Made by a program: the position numbers and the translations under genes
In this document: positions 11,971 to 20,925 of the stretch, in pieces
Layout of the letters: every line of letters begins with the position of its first letter
Position numbering within the stretch: position 1 is the stretch's first letter
Notes under the pieces: model-generated
The model's input: only the letters and a program-made list of their open reading frames with translations
What the model was told of the DNA's origin: nothing
The model's database searches: none
NCBI GenBank assembly: GCA_002989075.1
Contig: PSQN01000017.1
Coordinates: 4,347,453-4,411,452, forward strand
Length of the DNA stretch: 64,000 bases
DNA from: Arthonia radiata
Lineage: Eukaryota > Ascomycota > Arthoniomycetes > Arthoniales > Arthoniaceae
Direction of reading: 5' to 3'

Positions 11971-14203
11971 ATGTTGCTCGCTGAAGACACCGAATGGTAC
12001 TCACGGCCCGCCGATTCACGATGTCATCATTGCGGTAAAGTCTTCACGTACAGGATCGATAAGTATAATGTATGTCTGCCTCTCTCCTGATTTCCATGTG
12101 TTGGCTCACACTGACGCAATGTCCAAGCACGTTGTTGGTGTGCACGGCGACAAGTCAGGCAAGCGACCCAAGGATGATCATCCAGCCTGGGACAGCGCCC
12201 CACAGCAGGATGTGTGGGGATCGAATCAGCCTCAAGAGAGTTCGTGGGATACTCCTTCAACGCCAACGTGGAGTGTAGCACCGACGCCCGCGGAAGCTGC
12301 TGCCAATGTCGCAAGGACGCCAACAGTAAACCGCAAACGGGAGGGAGACAAAGCTTCTGGTAGCCCGACAAGGTGTGTTGACCATTTTCGCGAGTTGAAG
12401 GACAGTCAACAGCTCGACACAGAGCAGGGCATTGCTCTTTGTAACGCTTGGTGGGAGAGTGTGCTGGTGCTAGATCCTCGCATGTTGTGATGGCTATCAC
12501 CATCTGATCAGATTATATTGTACTAATCGGGCAAGTACAGGCGAACGCACGATCGAGCACGTGTCGACCCTGAGATGTCACTGCTGGACCGGCCCGAGCC
12601 GTTGCAGAAAGTGAGCGGTGAAGGTCACCATCCAGGAGTAGACAGCATTCCTTCGATCCAAGCAAAGAGCAGCGTACCGGCCCCCAAAGCAACAGGTTCC
12701 ACTTCCAAGGTCGCTCCCTCCGTTGGGGATAGTAGTGAGACAGCCACCATAATCACCAAGTCGACTTCCAGTTCTGCTTCACGTCAAAAGTCGAAAGCTT
12801 CGGAGACTTCTACTGAGTCTGAGCGTCGCCATGTCCACTCTGACTTGATTCCACGAAGGCTTGCTGATGAAGCAAAGTCCAACTTTGAGCTCTTCACCTG
12901 TAACGTCTGCAGTGGGGAGTTCCTTGGTCAAGACAAATTCTTTGATGTTGGTACGACCGGTTCTAAGTTGCTAGGGGATCTGCTGACACGTTGTAGCATC
13001 TCAGTACTCAAGGCCATCTGGAGTATCCGCCAAGGAAATCTCGCTACAAATGCCGCGTTTGCAAAGAGCGGTTCCCTGAGCCAGTGCAGCTGAAACGGGT
13101 GAGTGACCATGCCCACTTCTTTGGAGTCTCACCTGACATTATTAAGCACATCTACAAGACATCGCACCACAATCCGCAAAGCAGGTGGGGCCACAAGGTC
13201 AACGAAGAGCGGGTACAGCGGCGTCGATCGCGCAACAGCAACGACAGCATGTCTTCCTGGCCTGAGCCCGCCGAAGCATGGACTGAACCGACGGAGCACT
13301 GGGCGGCGCAAGACAGGCGGACTGAGCCTGTGGAGCACTGGGCGGCTCAAGAGAAGCGAGGAGAAGCTCAGGCGAAGGCTGGGGAAGAGGAGGACCTCAT
13401 TGATCTCACCTCGGTCGCGGCTTCTGAGTCTAGCATCAGTGAGCCGACACAGGAAGAGGTCACTGAGACCGCGGCTACGATTAAACCGTCTACGCCTCCT
13501 GCATTTGTCACGAAGCTCAACCCGTTTGCTTCGCATTTTCAGCCGAAGCTAAAGCCCTCAGCGAAGGTAGGTTCTCCGCTCAACCCACTGTCATGTGGTC
13601 GGTGTGCTGGCGTTGCTAGAGTGGCTCTCCAAAAGCTGGAGAGAGCGAGCGCATATACTGCAAGAAAGTATCGCTTACTAACAGCACTCACAGGAGTTCA
13701 CCCCGGCTTCCTCTGACCCACCGGGTACTTCAATTCCTACGCGCAACCCCGTCCCAGACCCTCCATCCCCCTGCCCAGCAAGTTGTGGCAACTACTTTCC
13801 CGCCAAATCCCTCGTGATCCACCACCTCGAGTCCGGCGCCTGCCTGCCCACCTCCGCCAAGCTTCACATCGCCGACCTCTACCGCGTCATCACCGACACA
13901 GCCTGTGCCCACGACTTCATCGACGGCCGCTATCTCAGAGATCTCAGTCTGATGAGAGACGTCCAGGAGAAATACAAGAGCAACGCCTATCCGTTCATGT
14001 GTCCGAACGAGGAGAGGTGTGGCATGGTGTTCAAGGAGTTTTGGGCGCTGTGGAGTCATTTTGAGAGAGGGGACTGCCGGGTTGAGACTGAGCGGGTGGG
14101 GGAGGTGAAGGCGATGGTGGAGGAATCCCTGGAGGACTATGTGAAGGCTGTGGTTGGGACGGGTGGGTCAGAGTGGGTTAGCGATACATCATTGGAGATT
14201 TGA
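11971..14203 (+). CDS. C2H2-type zinc-finger protein, six exons
   Basis: Proposed exons are 11971-12069, 12128-12372, 12541-12946, 12997-13098, 13147-13566 and 13694-14203, giving 593 residues with all frames continuous. Finger 1 is C18-x2-C21-x12-H34-x4-H39. Finger 2 is C235-x2-C238-x12-H251-x5-H257. Finger 3 is C269-x2-C272-x12-H285-x5-H291. In each, a phase-0 intron falls exactly before the first histidine. The linker between fingers is Ser/Thr-rich and disordered. After finger 3 come near-repeats around TEPTEHWAAQDR and TEPVEHWAAQEK, then an acidic DLIDL patch. The C-terminal 170 residues hold two further Cys/His clusters (CPASCGNYF...HHLESGAC and CPNEERCGMVF...HFERGDC) of the C2HC kind. 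It is probably nuclear; nucleic-acid or protein binding is inferred from the fingers only. Introns 1 and 4 would use AAG acceptors. Confidence 0.75.
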
Positions 14204-14359
14204 GCGTGGAAAGCGAGCATCTGGGCTTTTGAGCCGAAATACTTTAGCCTGGTCGCCGGTAATAGCGCCCTAGGAGGTCAAACAGAGTGTGGGTGTTCTT
14301 TCTATACTTCCTCCTTAATCTCACCCATCCACGCCGAAGCATCAGAGCACACATACCAC

Positions 14360-14667
14360 ATGGCTTCTGAAATTGAAGTTTACCAACTTGATCAGATCGC
14401 CGGCGCTGATCAAAGCCGCAGTCCTGCTTCACCGAAGCATTTCCGTGCAACCACTACCAACCCACTTAAACACTTCGCACACCCTTACACCCGACGGTGA
14501 ATCGCCCCAACCTACCTCGGCTTATTCAAATCCATCGCATCTAACTCTCATCACAACCTTGTGACTCGAAAGCGCCTACAAACGTCACCGTCGCCGTCAG
14601 GAACCGCCAAGAACGCCTCAAATTTGACTATGAAGCACTCAATCAACTCGAGGCCGGAACCGCCTGA
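14360..14667 (+). CDS. Small two-exon protein, unrecognised (67 aa)
   Basis: The start MASEIEVYQLDQIAG has a good context (ACCACATGGC). Exon 1 is 14360-14496 and exon 2 is 14601-14667. The 104-nt intron has a GTGAAT donor, a TCTAACTC branch and a GTCAG acceptor, with a phase-2 junction. Exon 2 reads RNRQERLKFDYEALNQL, a charged helix-forming segment, and stops at a TGA that lies inside the first core of the 158-bp satellite. No family is recognised. The phase-2 intron followed by a short helical exon resembles the small genes at 17.6-19.4 kb in layout, though sequence similarity is weak. Confidence 0.4.
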
Positions 14668-16600
14668 ATCTTGTGCGATCTCTTCGTCGAGTCCTCCGCA
14701 ATATATGGGGTGGTGGTGCAAGACGGTTCCTTGCAGGGCGGATGCCCACACTGTCACGTGCCGGAACCCGTACAGGGTTCGACTATACGCCTCCGGAACC
14801 GCAGCGCTTAGGTCTGAACCGCCTGAACCTAGCTAAATCTCTTCTTCAAGTTCCTTTCACACCTTCGAATGAATGGCGACGGTTCGGGCTGCGTCTGAGA
14901 AGCACAAGGGGACAGGTTTGGGGTCCGACAGCCTCCACGAAGTTGATCACTGAACCGACAACGTTTGATTTGAACCGTCTGAACCTTGTGCGCTCGATTC
15001 AGCAGGGGTTTAGCATTGTTTGGCAGCAGTACAGAGCGGTTCATACCTTCGCGGGCGTTTTGCGTGTTGCTAATAGTCTAGTACGTCTAGTCTGCCTTTG
15101 GGTATCTATTGCACCGCAGCGCCTCATTTGGAACAGCTGGAACCTTGCCCATACTGTTCAACTGTACCAAGTACCTGTATCACTGCTTAGTGCAATGGTT
15201 CGTAGCCAGGAAAGCGTAATCGGTACTGGAAAGATTCTTTCAGGGTGGTATTGACAGGGAACCTCTACTGAACCGCACCGTCTGGATACGAGCCATCAGA
15301 ACGCTGTTCAGTACGTTCGGCTACCTCAACACCGGTATCAGTACGGGTTTCATTGGTTTCGACTGAGGCGGACGCTGTCGATGGTGATGAGGCTTCTTCT
15401 AGGTGTTACCAACTGAGACCTTCTGCTGAATCGCAAAACTCTGGTTTGAACCGCCGGAACCTTGACATAGGAGTCGAATACACTATGCAGTACTCTACTG
15501 TAAATTCAGACCGTCGCTGGTAGTCTTGTCGGTTCAGGGTACGCTTCTTCCCCCACGGTGCTACAAGGGTAAATCGCTTACTGAACCGCAGAACCTTGAT
15601 ATGAACCGCCTGAACCTTGTCCAATATTCCGAGTACCTAATCCGCTCTGCCGTCATTGGGTCAAACAAGCCACCCCGGTCTCGCCATCGGTTCAGTGAGC
15701 ACTTTGCTGCTTCGCGCTGCCCCGAGAGTATGTTGCTCACTGAACCGCGCAAGCATATTTTGAACCGCCGGAACCATGTTATATCAACGCAGCACGATTA
15801 GTCGCTTCGACAAAGCCTTTTCGCAGTTCGATGTGAGCTTCGCTGCCGGTTCAGTGGTGCTCGGTACGAGAACGCCATTGCACAGCGGAAACCTCTACTG
15901 AACCGTGCGGTGTACTTTTGAACCTCTGAAGCCATTTCGAATGCATTCATTAGGACTATACGTACCTATCACATGTGTTCGCAGCCCGATACAAGCTTCG
16001 ATGCTGGTTCAGTGGTGTTCGGTAAAAAAAGTCATCGCAGAGGCGAAACCCTCCACTAAACCGTACGGTGTAGTTTTGAACCTCTTGAACCTTTTCCAAT
16101 GCATTCACTAGGACTATTACTACCTATCGCATGTGTTCGCAGCTCAATCAAAACTTCGCTACCGGTTCAGTGGAGCTTCCAACAAACCCCTCACGGTGTG
16201 GCAGACACCGACACTGAACCGCACAGTGTGGATGTGAACCTCCTGAACCCTGTCGGATGCATTTATCAGAGTCTTTACACCTATCACAATTAACTGCAGG
16301 TCTAGATCAGCTTCATCGTCGGTTTAGTGACGTAAGTGTTACCGTCGCTCTTTGAAAAACTTCACTGAACCGTACAGCGTGATTCTAGACCTCTACGACA
16401 AGATCCATACTCTTTAGTTGATCTTCAATACACCCTGTCTGACGTCACAGCATCGTGTGAGCTTTGTTAATGGTTCAGCGCCGCTCCAAACTCGCACTAT
16501 TATCTCAAAGCGGAAGCCTTCCTTGAACCGCAGGTCCTGCTTTTGAACCACCTGAATCTTGTCCATTGTGTTCATTGGCTTTGAGAGAGCTGTGGTCTGA
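14656..16600. repeat. 158-bp tandem repeat (satellite), 13 diverged copies
   Basis: A core close to TGAACCGCCTGAACCTTG recurs at 14656, 14815, 14971, 15130, 15289, 15447, 15602, 15761, 15919, 16077, 16235, 16386 and 16544. Spacings are 159, 156, 159, 159, 158, 155, 159, 158, 158, 158, 151 and 158. About 24 bases before most cores stands CACTGAACCGCA or a close variant, and in the better copies its inverse CGGTTCAGTG occurs about 40-60 bases earlier. Copies 9-11 also share an ATGCATTCA-(C/T)TAGGACTAT-like block. The period is not a multiple of three and stops interrupt every frame, so it is not one coding repeat. It is not a CRISPR array: units are diverged and there are no spacers. Confidence 0.85.
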
Positions 16601-17028
16601 GATTTGATATCCATGCTGGCCTTCATGGCGGCCCCGTAAAGCCTACTTCTTCGCCCACCAGATCGGATGAGACTTTACACAAGCGCACTCTGGACACGAT
16701 AACCGTCGGCACAAGGATGAGACTCTACACAGAAGACAACGGAGATCGCTCTATGATTAACCTATCGTTGTGAGCCTGAGAGAAGTTTCAGCTGAGGTCC
16801 ACGATTTGCCGCCTCTCGAGCTCGAACTTGTTATCTGCACCTCCGCATTTCTTGTAACGACTACTTGTAGGCATTAGGTTTCGATTGAGCGCATCTAAAG
16901 CCCTGTTCAGTACGCGACTACACAGAACGGAGACACATGACAGCTGGCCTGCACTCTGCGACGATACACAGAGGATGTCAATCCTTCCATCCTAAACTCC
17001 ATGGAGGCAGTCCTTTACCGTCACTCTG

Positions 17029-17300
17029 GTGGCCACTGGCTTGAGGGCAGTCTACGACGAGAATCGCTTTCTGCTAAGAGATTTTATCTCGCAACAATCC
17101 TCCTGTTACTTTTTCTGCCCTTCATCGGCTTTCATCATACACGGGCATGACGTCTCTGAAATGGTTCTAGCAATTGTTCAATTCGAACACATCTACTTCA
17201 ATGTGATCTGCGTCTACGCTCCAACAACAACTCGGAACCGAGCTGCAGCAACGAGCAGCTCGTTGCTGCTGACACTCGGCCCCATCTCCGCGCTCACAAT
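17029..17300 (+). mobile_element. Possible remnant of a non-LTR retrotransposon endonuclease
   Basis: A frame here contains VLAIVQFEHIYFNVICVYAP followed by TTTRNRA. This resembles the strand-loop of LINE-type endonuclease/exonuclease/phosphatase domains, usually written as hydrophobic strand, then I-N-V-Y-A-P, then a short loop with R. The match is short and degenerate, and no reverse transcriptase is visible nearby. The rest of 16601-17619 shows nothing else I can identify. Chance similarity is possible. Confidence 0.3.
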
Positions 17301-17619
17301 GTTCTCACTCTCACACACAACCAGCTCATCTACGTATCATTCTGCCCCTCAGAGCGCTTCGAAACGAAGTATACGTGGTCAATTTTCATCATCATGAGAC
17401 TTCGCAGTACATGTGAAGGAGACGCCTGATGTTTCATCCCCAAAATGATTGTATACGTTCTGCACTCTGACGTCCCATCAACCTAAGCCTCCGCTCTCTT
17501 TTATTCGCCGTCTGTCTTTGACTTCGTTTACGATCTCTCAACACCCTCACACCCGTCTGGTCAATCAATCAGTCCCATCATCGCATCAACTCTGCACCTC
17601 ACCTCACCGAAAGCAGATC

Positions 17620-17933
17620 ATGCCATCGAGCCTCGCACGCGCTCGTCTCACATATTACAACAATTACGAGGTCTACAATGACTACAACATATGGGTAGAA
17701 GGCTATGAACAACATCCTGGCGAAAACGCGCAACGTCTGAAAGAGCTACGCAAGGACAGAGACAAGTAAGACAGCCGTATCATGGGTGCGATGATGTGTT
17801 CGCTCATGCTGTCAGATTGAAGGGGGAGTTGGAAGAGTGCCTGGAAATGCTGAGCTTGCCTGAAAAAAACGTTAGGACGAAGCTGGAGCGCAACGATGGG
17901 TGTAGACAGCAGGCGTGTTGTAACGTGATGTAG
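17620..17933 (+). CDS. Small charged protein, island family member 1 (87 aa)
   Basis: Exons are 17620-17765 and 17816-17933. The 50-nt intron has a GTAAGA donor and a TGTCAG acceptor, with a phase-2 junction within a Lys codon. Exon 1 is Tyr/Asn-rich (TYYNNYEVYNDYNIW) and ends KELRKDRDK. Exon 2 begins LKGELEECLEMLSLPEKNV, a predicted amphipathic helix, and ends in a Cys-containing tail. The exon-2 start aligns with the gene at 18657 (LEEELKSRLRELKLNEDRV) residue for residue over 19 positions, with the intron at the same point. No known domain, signal peptide or membrane segment is seen. Function is unknown. Confidence 0.55.
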
Positions 17934-18656
17934 TTCGCGGATGGGCTGGCAAAGGTACACAGCGGAGGCAGCTCCGTGCGCGGATGACTGCTAGCTTATC
18001 GTGAGAGACTGCTTTGGCTTCCTCGTCGAACGGCGCCTCGGCTCACCTCCTTGATGGCTTCACAAGTCCTGCCTATCGTCGACGTGTCCACGTCGCGCCG
18101 CGAAGTAGCCCAAAGTCTTGTCAGATAAAGACGTTAAAATGAAGAGGGAGCTTGACAAGGATACGCAGCTTGAGATCGATTGTGAGATAATGTGATCTCC
18201 GAATGATTGAAATGGTGTAAGACGGTCAACTGGAGCAATAAGGGGGACTGTGTTCGCGTGTTGACGTTGTCCCTTGCAAGGATTCTGCCAGATTCACATC
18301 TCCATGGACAAGCCCCCTTCCTCCTCCGCCACTTGTCCTCAGTACTTTATGAAAACGGCCAAACGTCCACCGCTGACGTCCAACCGATCGGCCTCATCTC
18401 GCATCGCGACTGGAATCCCAAGATGTCAGCCCGGACGGCACCAATTACGATCCCGAAGTCGGCATTATCAAGGCTTCGAGGAATGGATACAGGCTCCCGG
18501 AGATGAAAGCGGCAGGACAGTGCCGCACACGGAAAACATACACACGCATTGAGGAAAAGTGGTGGAGGAGCTGCTTCTAATAACGCTGCAAGCTGGCCTC
18601 AGCAGGGCATAAAGCAGCCGGACCCCGCTCGCTGATCTGGCATACCAGCCGCAAAT
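17934..18656. other. Intergenic with a possible decayed coding fragment
   Basis: Between about 18330 and 18582 two adjacent frames read like protein on either side of one point near 18421: first ADVQPIGLISHRDWNPK, then DVSPDGTNYDPEVGIIKASR and on to a TAA at about 18582. A single-base shift would join them. This may be a degraded gene fragment; no family was recognised. Confidence 0.25.
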
Positions 18657-18948
18657 ATGTCTATAGAGGATCCGCGAATGAATGTCGAAACGGAAAGCGA
18701 TGCCAGAACGTTTTACGAAATGCATCGGCGAGAATATAATCAGCGCAAAAAGGTGTTGAAGAAGGCGCCGCCAGAGGGGGAGGACAAGGGGTACGTGTCG
18801 TAGGCGGGAGCGTATGAGCATGGCTGATGATGGCAGACTCGAAGAGGAATTAAAGTCTCGCTTGCGCGAGCTAAAGTTGAACGAGGATAGGGTGGGACAG
18901 AAGCTGTGGTACATCAAGACGCAGCGTTTTCTGCGCCGCCTTGTGTGA
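18657..18948 (+). CDS. Small charged protein, island family member 2 (81 aa)
   Basis: Exons are 18657-18790 and 18837-18948. The 46-nt intron has a GTACGT donor and a GGCAG acceptor, phase 2. Exon 1 contains RTFYEMHRREYNQRKKVLKK. Exon 2 is LEEELKSRLRELKLNEDRV followed by GQKLWYIKTQRF, a strongly helical charged segment. It is a paralogue of the gene at 17620: same intron position and phase, and matching exon-2 start. ATAAAGCAGCC stands 48 bases before the ATG and recurs at 19555. The protein has no recognised domain. A structural or regulatory coiled-coil partner is conceivable but untested. Confidence 0.55.
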
Positions 18949-19035
18949 TGGGGGGTTCGATAGCCAATAGGTCTCGTAACAGAGAACGATCGAACGCCTT
19001 CGTCGACACATCACCGCGCGCTTACTGGTTGTAGC

Positions 19036-19394
19036 ATGTCAGGGACACCACCAAAGCCAGACATAGCTCACAACACGTTCCGAAACCACGTAATCAACCT
19101 ACTAGATTTCCACACCTACTGCGAGGAGCACCTGCTCGATCATCAATGGTTACAGGACAGCTACGAGGACGCGGTGAGAGCTCGCGGACGTTCTGATCCA
19201 ATGACGGTGGAAGCGAGGAAGAAGCTGGATGAGTACGTCGGTCGCAAGTGTGAGCGTGTAAGCGAGGGGCTATTGCTGACACTTGCAGTGAGAAAAGGAT
19301 ATGGGGATGCAAGCAGGGGCTCGATGCGAATAGCATAGGTGAGAGACGGGAGCTGTTTCAGACAAAACATTCGCGTCAGCGTTTTTTTACGTAA
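19036..19394 (+). CDS. Small charged protein, island family member 3 (100 aa)
   Basis: Exons are 19036-19232 and 19289-19394. The 56-nt intron has a GTACGT donor, a GCTGACAC branch and a TTGCAG acceptor, phase 2. Exon 1 starts MSGTPPKPDIAHN, contains LLDFHTYCEEHLLDHQWLQD and ends VEARKKLD. Exon 2 reads EKRIWGCKQGLDANSIGERR and ends SRQRFFT. Size, orientation and intron phase match members 1 and 2. The exon-2 similarity is weaker and needs a three-residue gap. Function is unknown. Confidence 0.5.
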
Positions 19395-19553
19395 TCACAA
19401 GAGACGAAGCGAAGTCAAAGCCTGGGATCGACTGTGCTCCAACGACGTGGTCGAAACGCCGCCGCATACGTTGCGCATTCAGACGGATCCTGGTGCGCAG
19501 GCCCCAAGGAGCCCACATAGTCCGCGTCGGCTGGCTACGTGTCCTGGGTAGCG

Positions 19554-19565
19554 TATAAAGCAGCC
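19554..19565 (+). promoter_or_regulatory. TATA-like element shared by two island genes
   Basis: TATAAAGCAGCC here matches CATAAAGCAGCC at 18608-18619, upstream of island member 2, over 11 consecutive bases. Both precede an ATG on the same strand (by 73 and 48 bases). This suggests copied promoters, or copied flanks, within the cluster. Confidence 0.4.
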
Positions 19566-19625
19566 TACTATCTACTCTGTCCGTCGCCTTATCTTACCAT
19601 ATCAGCAATACATCAAGATTCTACT

Positions 19626-19712
19626 ATGCCCAATCCCCGTTCACAGAGAGCTAGCACCTGGCGCGAGTTCTACCGCAAGGGTTTGGAAGAATGTCTTACA
19701 TCTAATTCTTAG
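19626..19712 (+). CDS. Short ORF, possible truncated island family member (28 aa)
   Basis: The frame starts with MPNPRSQRAS, contains TWREFYRKGLEECL and stops with TAG. TWREFYRK is reminiscent of ARTFYEMHRRE in member 2, and the same TATA-like block lies upstream. It is too short to be sure and no second exon is evident. It may be a pseudogene. Confidence 0.2.
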   Translation: MPNPRSQRASTWREFYRKGLEECLTSNS

Positions 19713-20170
19713 TCAAGTAGTATCTTACGAATGAGAAGAGCATACAGCCAGAGGCCCAGCGCCCCTAGCAGGTTCTTGGATAGACTGTGCCGGTGTTGTT
19801 GTGCTATGTCCAACTCGTATTTGTTCGAATCAAAGCTTCAGATTGCTGTCACGCCCATGCAAGGTAATGTTAGACCATCTGTCGGCTTATTAAAGGCTGC
19901 CGCTTCAGTTGAATAGAACTCAGGACCCTGCTGAGCGTGTCAGGGTAGCTTGCAGGTCTTTTATCAGAACCGTCATCAGAGCTTTTGTGTGGGATCAGCA
20001 ATGCCATCATCCTGAGGAAGGCGACCAACGCTAGCGCTTTAGCATCTCCAGGATCATCTGGAATATTAATAAGCTTCTACGCATGTGCTGGATATCAGGC
20101 ATGGCTAGTCCTCTGATAGCCTAGCACCTCAGTTATCCGGATTGTGAACGCGTGCTTCACGGCCGGCAGC
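19713..20170. other. Intergenic, nothing recognised
   Basis: About 460 bases between the small-gene cluster and the 3' end of the minus-strand phosphatase frame. I see no coding signature or repeat. Confidence 0.35.
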
Positions 20171-20925
20171 TTATTTTGACGACCACAGTATACGTTCGCT
20201 GTCCGGCCAGCCTTCACTCCTCTGGTTGCGCTGAATAAGCACAGTCGGCCCGAAGTCCTGCACCAAGCCAGTGTCCACATTGGTGGCATACCGAGAGCTC
20301 TCCGCCTCCGAGGAACTCGCGATCTGGTATGAGCGCAACTCTGTTCAACTGTTAGCATGGCGTTGAGAACTAGGCATAAGGAAAAAAGCATACCACATGT
20401 GTCAAACCTAGGACCTTGTACTAGAAAAGCGATCAAGCCACGATGCGTCACTATGACCACCTCCTTGTACTTCTGCGGAAGCGCCATCAAAGCCGACCTC
20501 ACTCGCTCTGCGCGCATCGTGGCGACCTCAACTGAATGCGGCTCATAGTCCCAACTCTCATGGCAGTCCGCAAAGTCTAGATGGGAATATTTGCCCTCTA
20601 ATACGGCACGAGCGGAGCCTTTGTTGCACTCGGCATCGTGCGCTTCACGCAGATCGGGCCAGACCATAACATCGGGCTGTGATCATTCAGGCGACGCAAG
20701 CTTCTCCTTCAGTAGATGCATTGTCTCTATTGTACGGTCCATGGGGGAGACGATGATCAGATCCAGGTTTTTCGGAAGGCATATCCGCCCAGCCTGTTCA
20801 CGACCATCGTCGGTCAGAGGTGGGTCGCGATGGGGATAGCCACATTGTACGTTGTGAAGAGCTTGGCCATGACGAACGATATGGATGGTCCTCGACGGTT
20901 TCTCGTTCGTGGGCGTCAAAGACAT
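20171..20925 (-). pseudogene. Histidine phosphatase (phosphoglycerate-mutase-like), interrupted by TGA
   Basis: From the possible start MSLTPTNEKPSRT the frame reads TIHIVRHGQALHNVQCGYP, the RHG catalytic motif of the family. It continues through PLTDDGREQAG, SPMDRTIET and the second-histidine region VIVTHRGLIAFLVQG. A 53-nt intron (20341-20393, GTATGC donor, AACAG acceptor) leads to the last exon with ELRSYQIASSSEAESS and a TAA at 20171. At 20683-20685 an in-frame TGA falls between LASPE and SQPDVMVWPDLREAHDAEC, where homologues would read through, and no splice sites could remove it. The frame is also open upstream into the neighbouring LOG-linked gene without any stop. It is either a pseudogene, a read-through gene or a sequence error. 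Confidence 0.6.

Noticed and set aside
14656-16600. CRISPR array
   Set aside because: The repeats are diverged 158-bp head-to-tail units without conserved short repeats and unique spacers, and the genome is eukaryotic.
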